Source: Streptomyces sp. NBC_01439
GTDB taxonomy: Bacteria; Actinomycetota; Actinomycetes; Streptomycetales; Streptomycetaceae
Length of the DNA: 64,000 nucleotides
NCBI RefSeq assembly: GCF_036227605.1
Contig: NZ_CP109487.1
Span: 7,191,501 to 7,255,500, forward strand
Direction: 5' to 3'
Shown here piece after piece: positions 10,756-20,579 of the stretch (its first letter is position 1; the number at the start of each line of letters is the position of its first letter). The notes under the pieces are model-generated. The model was not told the origin of the DNA. It searched no databases and saw only the letters and a list, made by a program, of their open reading frames with translations. A program made the position numbers and the translations under genes.

Positions 10756-11397
10756 ATGGCCATGGGCAACGACATCGTGGACACACCGGAGTCGTGGGAG
10801 GTCGTCGCCTCGCGGACCCCGTTCGAGGGCGCGAAGACGTCCGTCCGCTCGGACCAGGTCCGGATGCCCGACAGCTCGGTGGTGCGCCGCGACTACCAGG
10901 TGCACCCGGGCTCGGTGTGCGTCCTCGCCCTCGACGAGGAACAGCGGGTGCTGGTCCTCAAGCAGTTCCGCCACCCGGTGCGGCACCGGCTGTGGGAGCT
11001 CCCGGCCGGGCTGCTGGACGTACCCGGCGAGAACCCGCTCCACGCGGCCCAGCGGGAGCTGTACGAGGAGGCGCACGCCAAGGCGGGCGAGTGGCGGGTG
11101 CTGGCCGACTTCTTCACCTCGCCCGGCGGATCCGACGAGGCCGTCCGGATCTTCCTCGCACGGGATCTGGCAGAGGCCGAGGGGGAGCGGTACGAGGTCT
11201 CCGAGGAGGAGGCGGACATGGAGATCGCCCGGGTTCCGCTCGCGGACCTGGTCCGCGGGGTCCTGGCGGGCGAACTGCACAACCCCGGGCTGGTGACCGG
11301 AGTGCTGGCCCTCGCCGCGGCCCTCGCCTCCGAAGGCGGCATCGAGGCCCTGCGCCCGGCCCTCGCCCCCTGGCCGGCCCGCCCCTACGAGGCGTAG
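10756..11397 (+). CDS. NUDIX hydrolase, ADP-ribose pyrophosphatase type
   Basis: Predicted to split ADP-ribose (or a related nucleoside diphosphate derivative) into AMP and ribose 5-phosphate in the cytoplasm. The 213-residue product has the ADPRase-style N-terminal beta domain (YQVHPGSVCVLALDEEQ, LVLKQFRHPVRHRLWELPAG), then a Nudix box around GENPLHAAQRELYEEA. The REXXEE core that binds metal is intact (RELYEE). FFTSPGGSDEAVRIFLARDL is also characteristic of ADPRases. ATG 10756 has GGGAAGG about 8 nt upstream; ATG 10762 is a close alternative. The hairpin before it suggests only partial coupling to pyrG. Confidence 0.88.
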   Translation: MAMGNDIVDTPESWEVVASRTPFEGAKTSVRSDQVRMPDSSVVRRDYQVHPGSVCVLALDEEQRVLVLKQFRHPVRHRLWELPAGLLDVPGENPLHAAQRELYEEAHAKAGEWRVLADFFTSPGGSDEAVRIFLARDLAEAEGERYEVSEEEADMEIARVPLADLVRGVLAGELHNPGLVTGVLALAAALASEGGIEALRPALAPWPARPYEA

Positions 11398-11559
11398 GGC
11401 ACGTCCGCGCGGTCCCGGCCGCGCGCACCGCGCGAGCGGCGAGTGAAAAATAGGTCCATCTGCTGATCCGATCGGGGGATTTGTCCGCCACGCTCCACCC
11501 GGGTCGTCGCTCTGCGTGAACTACGCTCGCAATCCGGTGGCAGGGAGAGGAGCGGATCC

Positions 11560-13548
11560 GTGGCGGATTTCGTCGGGCGGCGGCGTGAGCTCAAGGAGCT
11601 GCGCGAGGACATCGCGCGGACCGGGCTCGACACCCTCTCCGGCCGCAAGGCCAAGGCGCCCCGGGCCCGGGTCCTGCTGGTCGCCGGGCGGCCGGGCTCC
11701 GGGCGCACGGCCCTCGCCGAGGCCTTCGTGCACGAGGTCGCCGAGGAGTACCCCGACGGAGTGCTCCGCACCCGACTCACCGCCCCCGGCGGGGACACCG
11801 TGGCCACCGAGCGGGCCGTCCGGAGCCTGCTGGAGGGACTGGGGCGGCCCACCCCGCCCGGGGCCGGTGAGGACGAACTGAGCTCCGCGCTGCGCGCCGC
11901 CCTCGAAGGCCGCCGGGCGATCATCCTGGTCGACGACGCCGCCGATCCCCAGCAGGTGGACGCCCTGCTCCCGGACACCCCCGAGTGCCTCGTCGTGGTC
12001 ACCGCCGAAGGGCCGCTCACCGGGATCCCCGACGTCCGGCCCTGCACCCTCGGCGGACTCGACACCCCCTCCGCCGTGGAACTGCTCGTCCAGCGCATCG
12101 GCGACACCCGGGTCACCGCCGACCCCCGGGCCGCCGAGGCCCTCGCCGAGGAGTGCGGGGGCCAGCCCGCCGCGCTCGTCCTCGTCGGCGGATGGCTCGC
12201 CGCCCACCCCAAGGCCGCCGTCGCCGACGTGGCCAAGCAGCTCCACGACATGCCGGCCACCACCGGCGGCCCGCTCGCCCGCGGCTTCCGACTGGTCTAC
12301 GAGTCCCTGCCGCAGCCCGCCCAGCGGACCCTGCGGCTGCTGCCGCTCGCGCCGGCCGGCATCGTCGACTCGCACACCGCCTCCGCCCTCGCCGGCTGCT
12401 CCGTCGCCGCCGCCCAGTCCACCCTGGACGACTTCGCCGGGCTGGGCCTCGTCCGCCCCGCCGGCGACGGCCTCTTCCTGTTGCCCGGCTGCCTCGCGCC
12501 GCTGCTCCAGGCGCTCCTGGAGGCCAAGGAGCGCCCCGCCGAGGTCCAGCTGGCCCGGGCCCGGATGTTCGAGCGCACCGTACGGCTGCTGCACTCCTGC
12601 CGGGCCATGGCCGAGGCCGAGGAGCCCGGGGTGGACGCCGCCGTGGACGACGACCTCCGCGAGCTGCTGGACGGCCTGCCGCGCGCCCTGCGCTTCCCCG
12701 ACCGACGGGCCGCCGCCACCTGGCTGGACACCCGGCTGCCCGCGCTCACCGCGGCCGCCTCGCTGGCCGTGGCCGACGGCGGGCTGGACACGCTGGCCCG
12801 CCGACTGGTCGCGGCCCTCGTGCGGGCGCTGGCGGACCACCGGGGCACGGCCGGGGCCGCCCCCGAGCTGTACGGGCTGCACCGCCTGGTCCTGGACGTG
12901 GCCGAGCGCCGTCACCTGCACCGGGAGCAGGCCGCCGCGCTGCTGAACCTGGCCGACCTGGACGCCTCGACCGGCCGTACCCAGGAGGCCCTGGAGCGCT
13001 ACCGGGCCGCGCTGGACGCCGGACGGGCGGCGGGCGATCCGTACGCGACGGGCCGCGCGATGGAATCCGTAGGGGGTGCCTACCAGGAGCTGGCGGACTG
13101 GCACCGGGCCTCCGACTGGTTCGGCCGGGCGCTCTCCCAAGCCCTCGCACGGGGCGAGCGTGCGGACGAGGCCCGGCTGTACGGGCGGCTCGGGAACGTC
13201 CACACCTACGCGGGGCGGTACGGGGACGCGCTGCGCAGCTGGCGGGCGGCCGCCGCGGGCTACCGGAAGCTCGCCGATGTGCCCGGTCAGGCAAAGGCGT
13301 TGAGCGAGATGGCGCGGGTCCAGGAGTACGCCGGCCGGCCCGAGGAATCCCTGCACACCTGCCGTGAGGCGGTGGAGCTGGCCCGCCGGGCGGGTGACCA
13401 GCGACTTCAGGCCGCACTGCAGGTCCGGCTGGCCGACACGCTGGACAGGCTGGGGGACCCCGCAGCTGCCAGGCTGCACCGCTCCGCAGCCGACAGATTG
13501 CTGGGAGATGACCCCGCAGCCTGCGAAATCCGTAGTGCTTCCGACTAA
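11560..13548 (+). CDS. NTPase-TPR protein (STAND/AfsR-like without DNA-binding domain)
   Basis: 662-residue regulator-like protein of unknown function. The N-terminus has a P-loop-like VAGRPGSGRTALAEAF at about residues 43-58 (Arg in place of the usual Lys), a Walker B-like IILVDDAAD at about 127, and GLDTPSAVELLVQRIGD followed by ECGGQPAALVLVGGWLA, the arrangement of NB-ARC/STAND ATPases (GLPL-like motif degenerate). The C-terminal half, from about residue 450, consists of tetratricopeptide repeats (ALLNLADLDASTGRTQEALE, YRKLADVPGQAKALSEMARV). There is no SARP, HTH or TIR domain, unlike AfsR. The P-loop Lys substitution may mean weak or no ATP hydrolysis. Monocistronic; start GTG 11560. Confidence 0.75.
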   Translation: MADFVGRRRELKELREDIARTGLDTLSGRKAKAPRARVLLVAGRPGSGRTALAEAFVHEVAEEYPDGVLRTRLTAPGGDTVATERAVRSLLEGLGRPTPPGAGEDELSSALRAALEGRRAIILVDDAADPQQVDALLPDTPECLVVVTAEGPLTGIPDVRPCTLGGLDTPSAVELLVQRIGDTRVTADPRAAEALAEECGGQPAALVLVGGWLAAHPKAAVADVAKQLHDMPATTGGPLARGFRLVYESLPQPAQRTLRLLPLAPAGIVDSHTASALAGCSVAAAQSTLDDFAGLGLVRPAGDGLFLLPGCLAPLLQALLEAKERPAEVQLARARMFERTVRLLHSCRAMAEAEEPGVDAAVDDDLRELLDGLPRALRFPDRRAAATWLDTRLPALTAAASLAVADGGLDTLARRLVAALVRALADHRGTAGAAPELYGLHRLVLDVAERRHLHREQAAALLNLADLDASTGRTQEALERYRAALDAGRAAGDPYATGRAMESVGGAYQELADWHRASDWFGRALSQALARGERADEARLYGRLGNVHTYAGRYGDALRSWRAAAAGYRKLADVPGQAKALSEMARVQEYAGRPEESLHTCREAVELARRAGDQRLQAALQVRLADTLDRLGDPAAARLHRSAADRLLGDDPAACEIRSASD

Positions 13549-13567
13549 GATTATTGGTTTGCAAGGC

Positions 13568-13595
13568 TAGACAGCGACTCATCCTTCATTAGACT
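13568..13595 (+). promoter_or_regulatory. Candidate ald promoter
   Basis: TAGACA (13568-13573) and TAGACT (13590-13595) separated by 16 bp match a vegetative sigma-70/HrdB-type promoter, in an unusually A+T-rich stretch about 105 nt upstream of ald. Seen by eye only. Confidence 0.45.
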
Positions 13596-13700
13596 GGGTT
13601 CACCGCGGCTTCCCGTGGTGCATCCCGTTGCGCGTTCTTGTGGGCGGGTATGTATGGAAGTGCCCCGTAATATCCCCTGAGCCAAGGACCGTGATCGACG

Positions 13701-14816
<1,116 letters not shown>

Positions 14817-14847
14817 CACGTCAACGACTGACGTCAATCTCACGTAT

Positions 14848-14879
14848 CCGGCCGGACCTTGCCCGCAAGGTCCGGCCGG
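14848..14879 (+). terminator. ald terminator
   Basis: Perfect 14-bp stem (CCGGCCGGACCTTG and its complement) around a CCCG loop, about 30 nt past the ald stop. No T-run. Confidence 0.8.
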
Positions 14880-15037
14880 CCGCGTTTGCGCGGCGCCCCG
14901 AGCCCCCGCTCAACTCGCCTCGAACGTAACCCTTTAACCCTTTCGCACACCCGCGAAACTTCGCAGCGACAGCTCGTGCGCCCTTGACAGAGCGGTGTTC
15001 GGTTGCCGACACATCGTGCCGGGTCCGGCGGATTGTG

Positions 15038-15067
15038 TTGCCGCTGGGCGGTGACACGCCATAGAGT
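15038..15067 (+). promoter_or_regulatory. Candidate promoter of the parA-scpAB operon
   Basis: TTGCCG (15038-15043), 18-bp spacer, TAGAGT (15062-15067), about 75 nt upstream of the GTG start. It fits a housekeeping promoter with a moderate -35. A TTGACA at 14994 has no matching -10. Confidence 0.45.
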
Positions 15068-15142
15068 CGCCAACCGTCGGCATGGTGCCACGCTGACCTA
15101 TCGATAAGTGTCCTGGTCACGTCCGAGGAGGTAAGACGACTT

Positions 15143-16303
15143 GTGAATGAGTCGACATTTGCTCCTGGGGGTGGTCGAGCAGGGATGCCTGAGCGGGGCC
15201 AGAGCCCTACCGGGCTCGAAGCCGTCGGCTCCGTCGCAGTACGCACCTTCGCAAACCACCAGCACATGACGACGCCCCAAAAGAGCATGGACGGCCTAGA
15301 CGTGAACTCCAGGGCCGGCGACCTGAGCGGCGAAAAGCCCGTGGGTTTCGCCGACTACGACAATGTGCCCGAAGGGCACTTCTACGACCCCGACGCGGAG
15401 TACGAACCGGACCCCGAGTACGCGGCCACCCTCGCCCCCGACGCTGCCCGTCAGCGCCGTGAGCGGATCGGCCCGACCGGACGCCCGCTCCCGTACTTCC
15501 CGATTCCGGGTCCGCTGACCGACCACGGTCCAGCGAAGATCATCGCGATGTGCAACCAGAAGGGCGGCGTGGGCAAGACCACGTCGACCATCAACCTGGG
15601 TGCCGCGCTCGCCGAGTACGGGCGCCGCGTGCTGCTCGTCGACTTCGACCCGCAGGGCGCACTGTCCGTGGGTCTCGGCGTGAACCCGATGGAACTCGAC
15701 CTGACGGTCTACAACCTGCTCATGGAGCGGGGCATGTCGGCCGACGAGGTGCTGCTCAAGACGGCGGTCCCGAACATGGACCTGCTGCCGAGCAACATCG
15801 ACCTGTCCGCCGCCGAGGTGCAGTTGGTCAGCGAGGTCGCGCGCGAGTCCACCCTGCAGCGGGCCCTGAAGCCCCTGCTGGCCGACTACGACTACATCGT
15901 GATCGACTGTCAGCCCTCGCTCGGTCTGCTGACCGTGAACGCCCTGACGGCGGCTCACAAGGTCATCGTCCCGCTGGAGTGCGAGTTCTTCGCGCTGCGC
16001 GGCGTGGCGCTGCTGACCGAGACCATCGAGAAGGTGCAGGAGCGGCTCAACCCCGAGCTGGAGCTCGACGGCATCCTCGCCACGATGTACGACTCCCGTA
16101 CGGTGCACAGCCGCGAGGTGCTGGCGCGCGTCGTCGAGGCCTTCGACGACCACGTCTACCACACGGTCATCGGCCGTACGGTGCGCTTCCCGGAGACCAC
16201 GGTCGCCGGTGAGCCGATCACGACGTACGCGTCCAACTCCGTCGGCGCCGCCGCCTACCGCCAGCTGGCCAGGGAGGTGCTCGCCCGGTGTCACGCCGAG
16301 TGA
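15143..16303 (+). CDS. ParA family ATPase of the scpAB operon
   Basis: Deviant Walker A ATPase of the ParA/Soj family, probably working with the SMC-ScpAB condensin or in nucleoid positioning. The 386-residue product has an acidic, low-complexity N-terminal 130 residues not found in minimal ParA proteins. It then has CNQKGGVGKTTSTINLG at about residue 138 (signature Lys and P-loop Lys both present), LLVDFDPQGALS (switch I) and YIVIDCQPSLGLLTVNAL (Walker B region). GTG 15143 has GAGGAGGT 10 nt upstream; ATG 15267 is a shorter alternative. This is not the classical oriC-linked parA: no parB partner follows, and the next gene is the small RHH-like protein with a 16-bp overlap. Confidence 0.9.
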   Translation: MNESTFAPGGGRAGMPERGQSPTGLEAVGSVAVRTFANHQHMTTPQKSMDGLDVNSRAGDLSGEKPVGFADYDNVPEGHFYDPDAEYEPDPEYAATLAPDAARQRRERIGPTGRPLPYFPIPGPLTDHGPAKIIAMCNQKGGVGKTTSTINLGAALAEYGRRVLLVDFDPQGALSVGLGVNPMELDLTVYNLLMERGMSADEVLLKTAVPNMDLLPSNIDLSAAEVQLVSEVARESTLQRALKPLLADYDYIVIDCQPSLGLLTVNALTAAHKVIVPLECEFFALRGVALLTETIEKVQERLNPELELDGILATMYDSRTVHSREVLARVVEAFDDHVYHTVIGRTVRFPETTVAGEPITTYASNSVGAAAYRQLAREVLARCHAE

Positions 16304-16809
16304 GTCTGCCCGGAGCCGACGAACTGTTCCGTACGACCGGGGGGATGGCGCTCCAGTCGTCCTCGCCGCGGCGCGGGGTCGAGGAGACGCCCGCCGCAGA
16401 ACACTCGGCCACCTCGGCCGAGGGCACGGCGGGCGAGGGCCGTGGCCGGGAGGCCGCGGACACCGGCGGGCCCGTCGTGGGGCAGCCCAGACGACCGCAG
16501 GAAGGTTCTGCCGGACCGGCCGGCGGCATGGGGTCCGCCCCGGCCGGCGCGGGCCGCCGGGGCAAGGGGCAGGGCCGGGGCGCGAACCGGCGCCCCAGCG
16601 GCCGCGAGCGCCACGACGAGAAGATCACGGTCTACGTCTCCGCCGAGGAGCTCATGGACCTGGAACACGCGCGGCTGGTGCTGCGCGGGGAGCACGGGCT
16701 GGCGGTGGACCGGGGCCGCATCGTCCGCGAAGCGGTCGCGGTCGTCCTCGCCGATCTGGAGTCCCGCGGCGACGCGAGCATCCTCGTACGGCGCCTGCGC
16801 GGCCGCTGA
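16288..16809 (+). CDS. Small basic protein with RHH-like C-terminus
   Basis: No named function. From GTG 16288 (GGGAGG about 10 nt upstream; overlaps the ParA gene by 16 bp) the product is 173 residues. The first 105 are Gly/Pro/Ala/Arg-rich and probably disordered. The last 65 (ERHDEKITVYVSAEELMDLE onward, ending ASILVRRLRGR) have the beta strand plus two helices expected of a ribbon-helix-helix DNA-binding fold: a short hydrophobic strand ITVYVS, then two amphipathic helices. Position between a ParA ATPase and ScpA suggests it is the DNA-binding or adaptor partner of that ATPase. This is inferred from context; a fold prediction would decide it. Confidence 0.7.
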   Translation: MSRRVSLPGADELFRTTGGMALQSSSPRRGVEETPAAEHSATSAEGTAGEGRGREAADTGGPVVGQPRRPQEGSAGPAGGMGSAPAGAGRRGKGQGRGANRRPSGRERHDEKITVYVSAEELMDLEHARLVLRGEHGLAVDRGRIVREAVAVVLADLESRGDASILVRRLRGR

Positions 16810-17209
16810 CCGCCCTGCGGGCCCGCCCTCCCGGTGCCCCGGCCCGTCCGGACCGCGCGCGTGCCCTGGCTCGGCCTGCGGCCCGCCTTCCCGCCGCCCG
16901 GGGCCGCGTCCGGGCCGCCTGCGCGCCGCTCGGCCCGCGGCGCGCGCTCCCGGAGCCGGGCTCCGGCGGGCGTCCGCCCGGCGACCGGGCCTCCGGACGA
17001 TCTGCGGCCCGCCCCCCTCCGGAGCTCCGCCCCGTCGCCGGGAGCCGCCCGCACGGGGCTCCGTACGGACGGGGGAACGCCGGTCCGGCGGTGCGGCGCC
17101 GTGTCGGGCGGTGGTCCGCCGGGGAGCGGGGAGGAACCCGTAGGCTGCTGGTGGCCGCGGCCCCGGCGCCCGGCCCTCCCCGCCGCCCCCGTGCACCTCC
17201 TGGACATCG
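16810..17209. other. Spacer between the RHH-like gene and scpA
   Basis: 400 nt of extremely G+C-rich sequence inside an otherwise tight operon. Several frames are open but all encode Arg/Pro/Gly/Ala-biased text with no recognisable domain, so I call no gene. A longer scpA N-terminus could extend slightly into it. Confidence 0.5.
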
Positions 17210-18466
17210 ATGCCCCTCCCCGCCGAATCCGGCCGACCGACCCGGCGCGTCCTGGGGCGCGGCCCCGGCGCCCCCGACGCGTCCCGGCGACCGGAGGCGT
17301 ACGGCGCGGGAGCGGACCGCGAAGGTCCTGGAGCCCCCGAGAGCCCGGAGGCGCCCGAGGTTCCCGGAACCATCGAGGCCCACGGCCCCCACGAGACCTC
17401 CGAAGCCCCTGAGGCGCCCGCTGAGAGCCCCGCGCCGGCGGTGCGCGGTACCGAGCCGGAACGTTCCCCCGGGCCCGCAGACGGGCAGCAGGAGCATCCT
17501 GAGCCCGGTCCGGCCCCGGACGTCGAAGCCCGGGAAGCCGAGGTCCCGGACGCCGAAGCCCGGGACGCCGAGGGCTCGGCTGATGCTCCGCACCCGCACG
17601 CCCCGCGGGCCCGCGAGGCGGCGGCCGGTGATCCGGGCCAGGGCACCGACACCGCGAGCCCCACCGGCGGCGACGGCCGGTTCACCCTGCGGCTCGCCAA
17701 CTTCGAGGGCCCCTTCGACCTGCTGCTCCAGCTGATCTCGCGGCACAAGCTCGACGTCACCGAGGTGGCGCTGTCCAAGGTCACCGACGAGTTCATGGCG
17801 CACATCCGCGCCATGGGGCCCGACTGGGACCTCGACCAGACCACCGAGTTCCTCGTCGTCGCCGCCACCCTCCTCGACCTGAAGGCAGCCCGGCTGCTGC
17901 CGGTCGCCGAGGTCGAGGACGAGGCGGACCTCGCCCTGCTGGAGGCCCGGGACCTGCTCTTCGCGCGACTCCTCCAGTACCGCGCGTACAAGCAGATCGC
18001 CGAGATCTTCGAGCGGCGCGCGGAGGCGGAGGGCAAGCGGTACCCGCGGACGGTCGGTCTGGAGCCGCACCACGCGGACCTGCTGCCCGAGGTCGTCATC
18101 AGCATCGGACCGGAGGGGTTCGCCCGGCTGGCCGTGAAGGCCATGCAGCCCAGGGCCAAGCCCCAGGTGTACGTGGACCACATCCACGCCCCCCTGGTCA
18201 GCGTGCGCGAGCAGGCCGGGTTGGTGGTGCGGATGCTGAAGGCGCGCGGGGAGGCCACCTTCCAGGAGCTCACCGAGGACGCCGGGGACACCCTCACCGT
18301 CGTCGCGCGCTTCCTGGCCCTGTTGGAGCTCTACCGGGAGAAGGTGGTCGTCCTCGATCAGGAGGAGGCGCTGCAGACCCTCACCGTGCGCTGGAGCGGC
18401 GGGGACGGCGACGGCATGCCGGCCGTGACCGACGAGTTCGACCAGATCGTGGAGGCGAAGGATTGA
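17210..18466 (+). CDS. scpA: Segregation and condensation protein A
   Basis: Kleisin subunit that bridges the SMC ATPase heads and recruits ScpB in chromosome condensation. The conserved kleisin domain starts at about residue 158 (FTLRLANFEGPFDLLLQLI, then HKLDVTEVALSKVTDEFM) and runs to the C-terminal winged-helix part (TVVARFLALLELYREKVVVL). The first ~155 residues are an acidic Glu/Pro/Ala-rich extension absent from typical 250-residue ScpA; Streptomyces members often carry such tails. Start ATG 17210 is provisional, because the low-complexity leader gives no homology to fix it. The stop codon overlaps the scpB start (TTGA), implying translational coupling. Confidence 0.93.
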   Translation: MPLPAESGRPTRRVLGRGPGAPDASRRPEAYGAGADREGPGAPESPEAPEVPGTIEAHGPHETSEAPEAPAESPAPAVRGTEPERSPGPADGQQEHPEPGPAPDVEAREAEVPDAEARDAEGSADAPHPHAPRAREAAAGDPGQGTDTASPTGGDGRFTLRLANFEGPFDLLLQLISRHKLDVTEVALSKVTDEFMAHIRAMGPDWDLDQTTEFLVVAATLLDLKAARLLPVAEVEDEADLALLEARDLLFARLLQYRAYKQIAEIFERRAEAEGKRYPRTVGLEPHHADLLPEVVISIGPEGFARLAVKAMQPRAKPQVYVDHIHAPLVSVREQAGLVVRMLKARGEATFQELTEDAGDTLTVVARFLALLELYREKVVVLDQEEALQTLTVRWSGGDGDGMPAVTDEFDQIVEAKD

Positions 18467-19098
18467 ACGGCGACGTCAGCGCGGTGGCCGCGCTGGAGCT
18501 GAAGCCGGCCCTGGAGGCCGTGCTCATGGTCGTGGACGAGCCGGCCACCGAGGCGCACCTGGCCAAGGTGTTGGAGCGCACCCCGCGCGAGGTCGGGCAG
18601 GCGCTGCGGGAGCTCGCCGACGAGTACACGGCCGCGCGCCGGGGCTTCGAGCTGCGGTTGGTCGCCGGCGGCTGGCGGTTCTACACCCGGGCGGAGTACG
18701 CGCCGGCCGTCGAGGGCTTCGTACTGGACGGCCAGCAGGCCCGGCTCACCCAGGCGGCCCTGGAGACCCTGGCGGTTGTCGCGTACCGGCAGCCGGTGAG
18801 CCGATCGCGGGTCTCCGCGGTCCGCGGAGTCAACTGCGACGGGGTCATGCGGACCCTCCTCCAGCGCGGTCTGGTGGAGGAGGCGGGGACGGAACCCGAA
18901 ACAGGTGCGATCCTGTACAGGACGACGAACTACTTTCTGGAGCGGATGGGCCTGCGCGGCCTGGACGAGCTCCCGGAGCTCGCGCCCTTCCTCCCCGAGG
19001 CGGACGCGATCGAAGCCGAGACGCAAGAAGGTGTGCCGTCGTTCGATCCGGACGCACCGGACACAGATGCAGACGACGACAAGACGACGGAACTTTGA
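18463..19098 (+). CDS. scpB: Segregation and condensation protein B
   Basis: Winged-helix dimer that binds ScpA in the SMC condensin complex. 211 residues. The first winged helix (LKPALEAVLMVVDEPATEAH to ELADEYTAARRGFELRLVAG) and the second (LTQAALETLAVVAYRQPVSR, SRVSAVRGVNCDGVMRTLLQ) both match ScpB. The C-terminal ~35 residues are an acidic tail. The TTG at 18463 has GGAGG 7 nt upstream and overlaps the scpA stop; GTG 18484 is a less likely alternative. The last base of the stop is the first base of the rluB ATG. Confidence 0.93.
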   Translation: MNGDVSAVAALELKPALEAVLMVVDEPATEAHLAKVLERTPREVGQALRELADEYTAARRGFELRLVAGGWRFYTRAEYAPAVEGFVLDGQQARLTQAALETLAVVAYRQPVSRSRVSAVRGVNCDGVMRTLLQRGLVEEAGTEPETGAILYRTTNYFLERMGLRGLDELPELAPFLPEADAIEAETQEGVPSFDPDAPDTDADDDKTTEL

Positions 19099-20435
19099 TG
19101 CGAAGCAGCGGCAACGGCAACGGTGGCGGCAACAGGAACAGCGGCGGCGGAGGCGGCGGGCGCGGTAACTCCCGCGGCGGCTCCTCCAGCGGCGGCGGTG
19201 GCTACCGCGGGAGCGGCTCCGGCGGTGGCAGCGGCTCCGGCGGCTCCCGTGGCGGCAGCTCCGGCGGCGGCTACCGGGGCGGCAGCTCTGGCGGCTCCGG
19301 CGGCTACCAGGGCGGCGGCTCCCGCGGCGGCAGCTCGGGCGGCGGCTACCAGGGCGGCTACCAGGGCGGCTCCGACTCGCGCGACCGCGACCAGCCGGCC
19401 CCCCGCATCCGCAACCCGCGTCCCGAGGAGCGCCGCTACGACGTAGGCCCCGAGGGCGAGCGCAGCGGACGCAGCGGCCCCAAGGCGGGCGGCGGCGGTG
19501 CCCGCGGCGCCGCGGCGCGCGGTGGCGCCAAGGGCGGTCCCCGGACCTCCAAGACCCCCGGCATCGGCGGCGCCGGCGGCCCGCGCAGCGGCCCCGGCAG
19601 CCGCAGCGGCCAGTCCCGCCCGCGCGAGCTGGACGCGCGGATCGAGGAGCGCGTGCGCGACCGGTACGCCGACAAGCCCGTGATCAAGACCCCGAAGACC
19701 TTCCCGGGCGCCGAGGCGGAGGGCGAGCGCCTGCAGAAGGTGCTCGCCCGCGCCGGCATGGGTTCGCGCCGCGCCTGCGAGGAGCTCATCGAGCAGGCCC
19801 GCGTCGAGGTCAACGGCGAGATCGTGCTGGAGCAGGGCAAGCGCGTCCAGCCGAAGGACGAGATCAAGGTGGACGGCCTGACCGTCGCCACCCAGTCGTA
19901 CCTGTTCTTCGCGCTGAACAAGCCCGCCGGCGTCGTCTCCACCATGGAGGACCCGGACGGCCGCCAGTGCCTCGGCGACTACGTCACCAACCGCGAGACC
20001 CGGCTCTTCCACGTCGGCCGGCTCGACACCGAGACCGAGGGCATCATCCTGCTCACCAACCACGGTGAGCTGGCCCACCGCCTCACGCACCCGAAGTACG
20101 GCGTGAAGAAGACGTACGTGGCGGCCATCACCGGTCCGCTGCCGCGCGAGATCGGCAAGCGGCTCAAGGACGGCATCGAGCTGGAGGACGGCTACGCCCG
20201 CGCCGACCACTTCCGCGTCGTCGACCAGGTCGGCAAGAACTACCTGGTCGAAGTCACCCTCCACGAGGGCCGCAAGCACATCGTCCGCCGCATGATGGCG
20301 GAGGCCGGCTTCCCGGTCGAGAAGCTCGTCCGGACCTCCTTCGGTCCGATCGAGCTGGGCGACCAGAAGTCCGGCTGGCTGCGCCGCCTGACCAACACCG
20401 AGGTCGGCATGCTGATGCGCGAGGTCGGCCTCTAG
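19098..20435 (+). CDS. rluB: 23S rRNA pseudouridine synthase RluB-like
   Basis: Isomerises uridine to pseudouridine in 23S rRNA (position 2605 in E. coli for RluB). The conserved part starts at about residue 208 with an S4 RNA-binding domain (ERLQKVLARAGMGSRRACEE), followed by the RsuA/RluB-type catalytic domain with the essential Asp in HVGRLDTETEGIILLTNHG and the LVEVTLHEGRKHIVRRM segment. Residues 1-200 are an extraordinary Gly/Ser/Arg-rich tract (GGGGRGNSRGG-type repeats), presumably a disordered RNA-binding RGG-like tail. Translation is coupled to scpB (TGATG). The scpA-scpB-rluB order is widespread in bacteria. Confidence 0.93.
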   Translation: MRSSGNGNGGGNRNSGGGGGGRGNSRGGSSSGGGGYRGSGSGGGSGSGGSRGGSSGGGYRGGSSGGSGGYQGGGSRGGSSGGGYQGGYQGGSDSRDRDQPAPRIRNPRPEERRYDVGPEGERSGRSGPKAGGGGARGAAARGGAKGGPRTSKTPGIGGAGGPRSGPGSRSGQSRPRELDARIEERVRDRYADKPVIKTPKTFPGAEAEGERLQKVLARAGMGSRRACEELIEQARVEVNGEIVLEQGKRVQPKDEIKVDGLTVATQSYLFFALNKPAGVVSTMEDPDGRQCLGDYVTNRETRLFHVGRLDTETEGIILLTNHGELAHRLTHPKYGVKKTYVAAITGPLPREIGKRLKDGIELEDGYARADHFRVVDQVGKNYLVEVTLHEGRKHIVRRMMAEAGFPVEKLVRTSFGPIELGDQKSGWLRRLTNTEVGMLMREVGL

Positions 20436-20475
20436 TACGCAGGCCGGTCGCCGCGCAGGCGGCCGGTCCGATCCC

Positions 20476-20513
20476 AGAAAACCCGCGGTGCCCCAGGGCG
20501 CCGCGGGTTTTCT
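20476..20513 (+). terminator. Terminator of the parA-scpAB-rluB operon
   Basis: Stem of 13 bp (AGAAAACCCGCGG/CCGCGGGTTTTCT) plus an inner GCCC/GGGC pair, with TTTTCT on the 3' arm. It is the best intrinsic terminator in the window. Confidence 0.88.
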
Positions 20514-20536
20514 GCTTGTCGGGGACCCGCTCCACT

Positions 20537-20561
20537 GTTTATAGTCAACCTGACCATTAAA
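20537..20561 (+). promoter_or_regulatory. Candidate NrtR operator
   Basis: Imperfect palindrome with 11-nt half-sites GTTTATAGTCA and TGACCATTAAA around ACC; 8 of 11 positions are symmetric, with a perfect GTCA...TGAC core. It lies 18 nt upstream of pnuC in an A+T-rich patch. NrtR boxes in several phyla share a TAGTCA/TGACTA-like core. As the operon itself encodes an NrtR, autoregulation is likely. Confidence 0.6.
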
Positions 20562-20579
20562 TGTTCTGAGGGGGTCGCC

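Noticed and set aside
14820..15142. parS site near the ParA-like gene
   Set aside because: No GTTTCACGTGAAAC-like palindrome; ParB partner also absent.
16834..17412. Plus-strand frame overlapping the scpA leader
   Set aside because: Arg/Pro-rich out-of-frame text without domain; scpA in the other frame explains the region.
19123..19446. Ala-rich frame inside rluB
   Set aside because: Shadow of the Gly/Ser repeat tract in another frame.
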